Both the position numbers and the translations under genes were made by a program. The notes under the pieces are model-generated. The model searched no databases. It was given only the letters and a program-made list of their open reading frames with translations, and was not told the DNA's origin. Source: Bartonella henselae str. Houston-1 (GTDB taxonomy: Bacteria > Pseudomonadota > Alphaproteobacteria > Rhizobiales > Rhizobiaceae). From it: a stretch of DNA of 64,000 nucleotides. Each line of letters starts with the position of its first letter. Position 1 is the stretch's first letter. The stretch covers positions 1,116,001-1,180,000 of the forward strand of contig NC_005956.1 in assembly GCF_000046705.1 (NCBI RefSeq), in the 5' to 3' direction. This document shows positions 58,011 to 64,000 of this stretch, one piece after another.

Positions 58011-58196
58011 TTATCTAAATAAGTCTGAATGTGCATCTGTCCTATCAAAATGGACACGCTCTTGGTCAAATATATAAACTAATAACCAATCTGGTTCTAT
58101 ATGAAGATCTCTACGAGGCTTCCAGTTTCCTTATAATGCATGATTATTTAATACAGCAGGCAATTGCTTTTTGTTAAGCAGAAAAAGTGTGTCTTT
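58011..58196 (-). pseudogene. YafQ-type (RelE-superfamily) toxin remnant
   Basis: The minus strand reads LFLLNKKQLPAVLNNHAL, stop, GNWKPRRDLHIEPDWLLVY and TDAHSDLFR. This matches the C-terminal two thirds of YafQ toxins, including the H-I-E-P-D-W core and the terminal HSDLF. The internal TAA falls where the family has Lys (HALKGNW), and the N-terminal third is missing, replaced by unrelated sequence after a TAG. No antitoxin of the DinJ type is adjacent; the XRE remnant downstream could be the former partner. Confidence 0.75.
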
Positions 58197-58249
58197 CTAT
58201 CTCTCCTGTTTCTCTGAATTACGTTTATAATCGAACACTGTTTCTTCTC

Positions 58250-58375
58250 TTAACTCTTTGTGAACCACTTTTTTAGATGTGAGAAGATATTGTCGAGTGC
58301 GTCCATAAGGCGGGCAAAATCGATAACAAACATAAAGATGATGAATGCTACCCACTTCATACAACGAGACATCAT
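58250..58375 (-). CDS. 41-residue membrane peptide of the lysis module
   Basis: A small open frame beginning MMSRCMKWV, with one membrane segment FIIFMFVIDFA and a charged amphipathic end (HLKKWFTKS). AAGGTG lies five bases before the first ATG, and it starts 19 bases after the o-spanin stop. Position and shape suggest a phage lysis or holin-like peptide. It is not a member of any family I recognise. Confidence 0.5.
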   Translation of the reverse strand: MMSRCMKWVAFIIFMFVIDFARLMDALDNIFSHLKKWFTKS

Positions 58376-58394
58376 CCTCACACCTTGGTAGGGT

Positions 58395-58664
58395 TTAATC
58401 ATCTCGTGAAGCAGCTATTGTTCTGTTTTGGTGAGAGCTTTCTCTTGATACCTTCGCTTTCTTGTCATTTCTCCAACCACACAAGCGTTCACCCTGTTTG
58501 TTATGCTTCAAAATATCTCTTGCTAGATTCTGGCTAATCACACTAACATCTTGCCTATCCAAATAAATGGGTAACCAACCAATACAAGAAACAGGTTCAT
58601 TTGTTGCGCAACCAGTTAAAGAGATCAGTACGCACATCAACATCACTTTTCTGATTAATCTCAT
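58395..58664 (-). CDS. Phage outer-membrane spanin lipoprotein (Rz1-like)
   Basis: An 89-residue lipoprotein: signal peptide with lipobox LTGC (Cys19), a mature part expected at the outer membrane, and a charged tail. It starts inside the preceding Rz-like gene in another frame (68 bases of overlap) and extends past it, an arrangement typical of Rz/Rz1. GAGG lies before the ATG. It would complete a spanin that joins inner and outer membranes at lysis. Confidence 0.7.
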   Translation of the reverse strand: MRLIRKVMLMCVLISLTGCATNEPVSCIGWLPIYLDRQDVSVISQNLARDILKHNKQGERLCGWRNDKKAKVSRESSHQNRTIAASRDD

Positions 58665-58824
58665 TTTCTACCTCAAGCCGTGTTGTGGCTGTCTTTAAAG
58701 CATACTCTGTTTTCTTGTACTGTTCAGATTTCTTGCCAAGCTGAAAGGCTCTTGCTAAAACCATAAAAAAAACGGCTAAAGCCATCATCACAAGAAACAG
58801 ATGTCTTTTGAACCAAAAAATCAT
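58597..58824 (-). CDS. Phage inner-membrane spanin (Rz-like)
   Basis: A 75-residue protein with one N-terminal membrane helix (HLFLVMMALAVFFMVLA) followed by a charged coiled-coil-like periplasmic segment (KKSEQYKKTEYALKTATT). AAGGAG seven bases before ATG at 58824 fixes the start, and the ATGA overlaps the stop of the endolysin's restored last frame. The Rz1-like gene is nested at its 3' end. Confidence 0.65.
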   Translation of the reverse strand: MIFWFKRHLFLVMMALAVFFMVLARAFQLGKKSEQYKKTEYALKTATTRLEVENEINQKSDVDVRTDLFNWLRNK

Positions 58825-59469
58825 AAACACTGCTCCTTAAACCGTTTGAAGACAATCACAATGCCTGTACAGGCGGCTAAAACCATAATGCCGGCAAAGG
58901 CCCATTGCCAACCAAGAGCCCACCAAGTCCTGAACAAGACCCTATCATCGGCGCTAGGGTCTCTATTTTGAGAAGACCTATTGTATTTTTTGTTTCTACT
59001 CTTTGCGTGTTAAAGCAAACATAAGACCCTTTTGCCCATAACCCCGCCTCTGCGGCTCTACGGTTTACAAACCCCTGGATGGCCTTACCTCCTACCTTAT
59101 TCCATTTCTGTAGTTCAGCTGGAACAGACTCATAAGCACCATTATTGAGTTTTTTTAACAAGGTCGACTTGCAAAAGGCTTGCGTCTCTACATTATAACA
59201 AAACGACACTAATGCTGCGATTTGAGCATCCGTTAAACAAACCTTCACGGATTGCTCGACTGTCTTCCCAAATTGCTTTAAGTCTTCACAAAAGATTGCT
59301 TCCGCTTGTTCTTGCGTAATACGCATTCCTTTTTTGACAATCGGAGGACCCTCTTCACTGGATGACCATAACCTATGCTCCAAACACACACTGTATCTTT
59401 ACAGGCCTCTAACCGTAAACCTTCCCATTGTTTAATCAGAGCTAGACCTTCTTGCGATACCTTTCTCAT
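58821..59469 (-). pseudogene. Phage endolysin (GH24 lysozyme) with two frameshifts
   Basis: The frame from ATG 59469 (GGAG upstream) reads LIKQWEGLRLEACKDTV and WSIGYGH, the lysozyme active site with Glu in WEG. A missing base near 59352 then breaks it, and the next frame continues EEGPPIVKKGMRITQEQAE and WNKVGGKAIQGFVNRR. A second shift at an A6 run (about 58995) leads away from a third frame that reads FRTWWALGWQWAFAG then IMVLAACTGIVIVF, a membrane segment, ending at 58821. An intact protein would thus be a lysozyme with a C-terminal membrane anchor of about 215 residues. Confidence 0.8.
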
Positions 59470-59481
59470 CTGCTTCTCCAT

Positions 59482-59507
59482 AAAAAAAGCCTCACAAAAG
59501 TGAGGCT
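59482..59507 (-). terminator. Strong hairpin terminator abutting the endolysin start
   Basis: AGCCTCAC-TTTT-GTGAGGCT is a perfect eight-pair stem followed by seven T residues on the minus strand. It ends only 13 bases before the endolysin ATG, so read-through or antitermination would be needed to express the lysis genes. Confidence 0.85.
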
Positions 59508-59546
59508 GTCTAAAAGATAATTTCTGATTTTGTGCTTATAACGGCT

Positions 59547-59758
59547 TTATTCCTTATTGTCTTTGATCAATTGTTCGACCTCTGCAACACTAAAATCAAG
59601 ATGGGCGTGTTCATTTTCTTTCAATTCATACTGATACCTTTTCTCTAGAATATCTGTAGCATTCCCATTAAAACCTATCGGTATATCTGTTTCCACACCA
59701 ACATTATGCTGCTCATCTTCAACGCTCGCCTTTTTTCATCAAAATCTTTCACCACCAC
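59547..59758 (-). pseudogene. Short phage-like gene with an A-run frameshift
   Basis: A GTG at 59758 opens VVVKDFDEK, then a frame change at an A6 run (59731-59736) is needed to reach DEQHNVGVETDIPIGFNG and FSVAEVEQLIKDNKE, ending at 59547. With one more A the product is 70 residues, acidic and soluble. I do not recognise the family. It lies directly upstream of the terminator and lysis genes and is probably of phage origin. Confidence 0.55.
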
Positions 59759-59997
59759 CTAATGAAAATACGCTTTTAAAAGTTTCCTTAAGAATAAAAG
59801 TTAACACACTATTACTCTAAACTTGACAAACTACCTCTATTACTGTCTCTGTTGATGCCTCTACATCGCAAATATTTTTACTTCTAAAAAATCGAAAACG
59901 TCCTCTCTCTTCTTTTGGCAAAAGAGTTGCTTTTTGTATCTCTTACTTTAGTTCTAACTGAGAAGAAAATATTCTAAACTCACGATCTTAATTTTAC

Positions 59998-61380
59998 TCA
60001 AGCTACCTTGTTTACTGACTTGCGAGAATGAAAAGACTTCGCACGTTTTGCTATTGCTTTTGCTTTTCTGTGTCTTTCACTTTGAGACGAAGACTTTCTT
60101 CCCTCTGACTGTGCTGCATTATCTTTGTGACTCTTAAACCATTTCTGACGCTTAGATTTTCTAAAATGAGGTCCCTTAATGTTTTCTTTTTCTATCCCTT
60201 CTATCACAAGAGGCTTTTCTGGAAAAGCAGCAAACTGTTCTGGTATAGTTTCACGCACCAATCTCATACAAATCAAGCGCTCTACAGCACGCAACCGCAT
60301 CTGCTCCACACCTTCATCAAAAAGTGTTAGTGCCTCACCAGATGCGCCATTGCGTCCTGTGCGACCAATACGATGCACATAACTTTCAGCTTCATCTGGT
60401 AAATCGTAATTAATAACGTGGCTTATGCCTGGTATATCAATACCACGCGCTGCAATATCTGTTGCAACAAGAATCCGTACTGATCTTTCACGAAAAGCTT
60501 TCAATGCAGACTGCCGAGCACTTTGTGATTTATTTCCATGAATTGTCGCAACAGAATATCCTCTACTTGCTAAATTCCGCGTGACAGCATCAGCACAGTA
60601 TTTGGTTCGAGTAAAAACAATAACCGAAACAAAATCTGGATTTGTCAAAAGCTTACCTAAAACATTCTTTTTTTCACATGTAGGAACACAATATAATTTT
60701 TGAGCAATTTCCGCAGCCGTAGTCCCTTGAGGAGAAACCTCTATTTTTACTGGATCATTGAGCAGACACTTTGCAAGTGTGGTAATTTCCTTCGGCATTG
60801 TCGCAGAAAAAAGTGCGGTTTGACGTACTTGATGCAAAAGTTTTACAATATGCCGTATATCATGAATAAAGCCCATATCTAACATACGATCTGCCTCATC
60901 CAGAATCAAAAAACGTGATTGAGAAAGATCAACGTATTTTTCACGAATAAGATCCCTTAAACGACCTGGCGTTGCTATCAAAATATCCACACCTGCTTCC
61001 ATGCGTTTAATTTGTTTCAAACGTGATACCCCACCAAAAATGAGACATGTTGAAAGGTGTGTTCCTTTCGCAACTGCACGAATTGTTTCATCAATCTGAA
61101 CAGCAAGCTCACGCGTAGGAGCTAAAATCAAAGCGCGTGCAGTTTTAGGAAAACGCTTATCACCCAAAGCCAAAATCTGACTTAAAATAGGTAAACTAAA
61201 TGCCAAGGTCTTTCCAGAACCTGTCTGTGCAATTCCCAGAATATCATGGCCTTTAAGCATCATTGGAATAGCTTGTTCTTGAATAGGTTTAGGTTTACTC
61301 ATACCAGCAATGGTCAAGTTTTTAACCAAAAGAGCAGATAAGCCTAATTTTGTGAAAATATTTTCTCTATTTACGTTCAA
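59998..61380 (-). CDS. rhlE: DEAD-box ATP-dependent RNA helicase (RhlE type)
   Basis: A 460-residue helicase: Q motif (GMSKPKPIQEQAIP), motif I AQTGSGKT, DEAD in ILDEADRMLDMG, SAT, and motif VI HRIGRTGR. The C-terminus is a basic Lys/Ser/Arg tail that likely binds RNA. It may act in ribosome assembly or RNA decay. The start is TTG at 61380; no ATG fits the conserved first helix. Confidence 0.92.
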   Translation of the reverse strand: MNVNRENIFTKLGLSALLVKNLTIAGMSKPKPIQEQAIPMMLKGHDILGIAQTGSGKTLAFSLPILSQILALGDKRFPKTARALILAPTRELAVQIDETIRAVAKGTHLSTCLIFGGVSRLKQIKRMEAGVDILIATPGRLRDLIREKYVDLSQSRFLILDEADRMLDMGFIHDIRHIVKLLHQVRQTALFSATMPKEITTLAKCLLNDPVKIEVSPQGTTAAEIAQKLYCVPTCEKKNVLGKLLTNPDFVSVIVFTRTKYCADAVTRNLASRGYSVATIHGNKSQSARQSALKAFRERSVRILVATDIAARGIDIPGISHVINYDLPDEAESYVHRIGRTGRNGASGEALTLFDEGVEQMRLRAVERLICMRLVRETIPEQFAAFPEKPLVIEGIEKENIKGPHFRKSKRQKWFKSHKDNAAQSEGRKSSSQSERHRKAKAIAKRAKSFHSRKSVNKVA

Positions 61381-62216
61381 AATAAAATCTTTCTCCAGCT
61401 CAACAACTCTAAAAAAGGAACAAGCTGAATTCTGTTACTCAAGAATCAGCACAAAAAAGCTCTTTATATTTCAAATTTATGAAGCAACGCTTGGAAAAGC
61501 GATTACACAGCTAATGAACAACTTGAAATCAAGGGTAAAGGCGGATAAATTTTATTTTAAAAAGAGCTAGATCACCAACCTAAACACTTTCACTATCATT
61601 ATATGAAAAAAAAAAGCAAGGATTTTGCGAAAATTATTTATTAAAAATAAGAAAAATAATATTGTAATCATTCATTTCTTGTTTTCCTCTCTTAAAATTA
61701 GGGTAAATCTCAAGGAAAACTGGATTTTTTAAAATTTTCTTGACAAACATAGATAAAATACCATTACATTTTATCAAAAATTGTTAAAGTTTGAGAGTAA
61801 ATGATATGATCTTTCATCTCAAGCGTAGTCGAAATCAAAACATAAAAATGACTTTTATTAATGGGCAGATAGTCTATATTTGTTTCATCTAAACGATAAG
61901 CGCTAGCGAACAAAAAGTCTTAAATTGAAAGCTCAGCTATAAAAAACTGTGCGGTAAATGATACTCTGCCATATTCAATCAGCGAGCTATTTTTTATAAA
62001 ATCACAACCGAACATATAAGCCGAAATAAGCATAAAATTTCCGTTTTTACAACATAATTGACATCAAAAACGAATTGCAGAAGTTCAGCTTTTTATATTA
62101 CCGGTTAGTTCAGATATTAAACTGTGTTGAGTAGTAATATTTAAAAAGACAATTCCAGCACAAAATCAAAAAAAGAGATCTGATTTTTATATTTTTTTTT
62201 CAGCAAGAATTGGTCG
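61381..62216. other. Long gap between rhlE and ilvA, probably decayed sequence
   Basis: 836 AT-rich bases. The only sizeable minus-strand frame (from ATG near 62034, beginning MLISAYMFGCDF, 37 residues) lacks a good ribosome site. I could not match it or the flanks to a family. The rhlE promoter should be at the left end. Confidence 0.55.
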
Positions 62217-63494
62217 TCAGATAACAAAATCAAATAACGTTTGATCATCGGTAATATCACGATAGCGCCAACCTAACTCTTGAAATTTTTTCTCTAAAAG
62301 ACAAAAATTATCATATTTTTTTGTCTCAATTGCAATCAACACAGAGCCAAAACTTCTAGATGATTTCTTAAGATATTCAAAACGTACGATATCATCATCG
62401 GGAGAAAGTTGAGCAAGAAAACTACGCAACGCACCAGGATGTTGCGGAAAACTAAAAATAAAATATTTTCTCAATCCCTGAAAACGGAGAGAACGTTCTT
62501 TAATATCTGGCAAACGCTCAAAATCAAAATTACCACCTGAAATAACAAGAAGAATTTTTTTGCCTTTTAACTCTTGAGGAGGAAGACTATTAAGAGCATC
62601 AATCGATAAAGCACCAGCTGGTTCAAGGACCACACCTTCAACATTGAGCATTTCAACCATTGTAGAGCACACACGGTTCTCAGGAACTGTAATAACAGAA
62701 TCTGGTGAAAAATTCTTCAGCATTGTGTAATTTAATGCACCAATTTCCGCTACAGCAGCTCCATCTACAAATGTATCGATATTTTCAAGTTTGACACGTT
62801 TTCCACTCTTCAAACAAGCGAACAAGCTTGCAGCTCTCTTCGGCTCAACAAAGCGAAGCTCGGTTTTCCAACCATATTCATGTAAAAACTTGCTCACACC
62901 ACTGGCCAAACCACCTCCACCTACAGGAACAAGAATCAAATCTGGCTCGCTTTCACCATTGAGTTTTTTCCATTGCAAAACAGCCTCACACAAAACTGTC
63001 GCCTGCCCCGTAATAATGCGAGTATCGTCAAAAGGCGGTGCCATAACACCACCACTCTCCGTAGCAAAAGATTGTGCTGCCGCATAACATTGGTCAAACG
63101 TTTCACCAATTAAACGGATATCAACAAACTCTTTGCCAAAAACGCGCGTCTTATCAATTTTCTGTTGCGGAGTCGTCACAGGCATAAAAATCACGCCTTT
63201 ACGTTTAAAATAGCGACAAACAAATGAAACCCCTTGCGCGTGATTCCCCGCTGACGCACAAACAAATGCTGCATTTTGAGATATCTTACTAAGCATTTCT
63301 GAAACAAAATTAAAAGCACCGCGAATTTTATAAGATCGCACCGGAGTTAAATCTTCACGTTTCAAATAAATTTCTGCATCATATTTTTGACTAAGAAAAT
63401 CATTTCTTTGAAGAGGTGTTTCAGCAAATACATTATGCAAAGCCACCATAGCCTTGTTTACATCTTGAATAAATTTACTCATAACAGCAGTCAT
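62217..63494 (-). CDS. ilvA: Threonine ammonia-lyase (threonine dehydratase)
   Basis: PLP enzyme that deaminates threonine to 2-oxobutanoate, the first step to isoleucine. Seen: the PLP Lys in RSYKIRGAFN, SAGNHAQGV, the Gly-rich VPVGGGGLASG, and a C-terminal ACT-like region (FIFSFPQHPGALRSF). It is the short one-ACT form (about 425 residues), not the 514-residue E. coli form. The start is uncertain: ATG 63494 has TGAAG six bases before, with others at 63506 and 63482. Confidence 0.92.
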   Translation of the reverse strand: MTAVMSKFIQDVNKAMVALHNVFAETPLQRNDFLSQKYDAEIYLKREDLTPVRSYKIRGAFNFVSEMLSKISQNAAFVCASAGNHAQGVSFVCRYFKRKGVIFMPVTTPQQKIDKTRVFGKEFVDIRLIGETFDQCYAAAQSFATESGGVMAPPFDDTRIITGQATVLCEAVLQWKKLNGESEPDLILVPVGGGGLASGVSKFLHEYGWKTELRFVEPKRAASLFACLKSGKRVKLENIDTFVDGAAVAEIGALNYTMLKNFSPDSVITVPENRVCSTMVEMLNVEGVVLEPAGALSIDALNSLPPQELKGKKILLVISGGNFDFERLPDIKERSLRFQGLRKYFIFSFPQHPGALRSFLAQLSPDDDIVRFEYLKKSSRSFGSVLIAIETKKYDNFCLLEKKFQELGWRYRDITDDQTLFDFVI

Positions 63495-63641
63495 TTCATG
63501 CTTCAATTAATACTATACAGGCCCCTTCTAGCTATAAAAGCGGCCATTGTCAGTTAAAAATTGAACGAAGAATGAAAAGTTTTCTTCTTATTATTAATCC
63601 TTGATTCAATAAAAGATATAGCTTATGAGAGAGTTCTTATC

Positions 63642-63727
63642 GCGGACGTGATGAAATCGGTAAACATAGCAGACTTAAAATCTGCCGGTCTAAGACCTTG
63701 CGGGTTCAAGTCCCGCCGTCCGCACCA
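63642..63727 (+). tRNA. tRNA-Leu (TAA)
   Basis: 86 bases with a long variable arm: acceptor GCGGACG/CGTCCGC, anticodon loop CTTAAAA, T arm GCGGGTTCAAGTCCCGC and encoded CCA. It is divergent from ilvA. Confidence 0.95.
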
Positions 63728-64000
63728 CCCCATGTGGATTTTCCCTTATTTTTCAATAATTCAATAAATTGCTAAATAAACTACCTTTCAAAGTTTATGA
63801 TAACGTTATAGCATTATTGAACTGAGCCATAATTATGGAAAGTTACGAATCAGGGTTTCCTTTTGAACACATGTTTTAGCTGTACTCATAATCTCAAAAG
63901 CTTTTATTTTTTAAAATTGGTATCTGAGAAACTTTTTTCATCACCTAACAATCAAAATCAATAACCTCTTCTCCACCACAAAACAGTATGTTACATAGAT
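63728..64000. other. Right edge, no gene recognised
   Basis: AT-rich sequence after tRNA-Leu with no supported gene within the window. Confidence 0.6.

Noticed and set aside
58877..59389. Separate 170-residue lysozyme-like gene with its own start
   Set aside because: The codons before the conserved EEGPPIVKKG part are out-of-frame endolysin sequence, so this is the middle part of the broken endolysin, not an independent gene.

Overview
The window looks like a stretch of chromosome from the genus Bartonella (Rhizobiales, Alphaproteobacteria). The DNA is AT-rich with many long non-coding or decayed gaps. Gene order is rhizobial: gyrA-coaD-two cyclophilins-(queA)-tgt, then str-S10-spc-alpha followed by degP and rarA, and a pcm-like gene-tolC-popZ-valS block. 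Clade-typical genes include popZ, exoR, an ndvA/chvA-type exporter and a mitochondrial-type ATP12 chaperone. Species cannot be settled from the sequence alone.

Layout. 1-8.1 kb (minus strand): tgt, the ruin of queA, two cyclophilins, coaD, gyrA and ssb. 8.4-14.1 kb (plus strand): uvrA, a PII gene with glnA, and a small secreted protein. 14.2-18.7 kb: ATP12 chaperone, an IS200/IS605 transposase remnant, an RluC/D-type pseudouridine synthase and the glucan exporter gene. 18.8-26.1 kb (minus): alaS, recA, rarA and a Do-type protease. 26.3-45 kb (minus): one nearly unbroken str-S10-spc-alpha block, from rpsL at the promoter end to rplQ and a strong terminator. 45.5-49.7 kb (plus): exonuclease III and a four-gene glutamate/aspartate-type ABC importer. 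49.8-57 kb (minus): exoR, valS, popZ, tolC and a pcm-like methyltransferase. 57.1-59.8 kb: tRNA-Cys, tRNA-Asn and a decayed prophage patch. 60-63.7 kb: rhlE, ilvA and tRNA-Leu.

The intact genes are mostly housekeeping: translation, DNA repair and replication, nitrogen assimilation and envelope functions. The more unusual material is in the decayed parts. queA is a pseudogene beside an intact tgt that itself lacks the usual zinc ligands. A piece of ssb is duplicated just upstream of ssb. The prophage patch next to tRNA-Asn holds a lysis module: a frameshifted endolysin, a nested i-spanin/o-spanin pair, a 41-residue membrane peptide not previously called here, and a short phage-like gene ending in a terminator that abuts the endolysin. 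Beside it lie the ruins of a YafQ-type toxin and an XRE-type regulator.

I found no complete new defence or mobile system. The best candidates for something under-described are the lysis module, the queuosine-pathway decay and the unusual PII protein.
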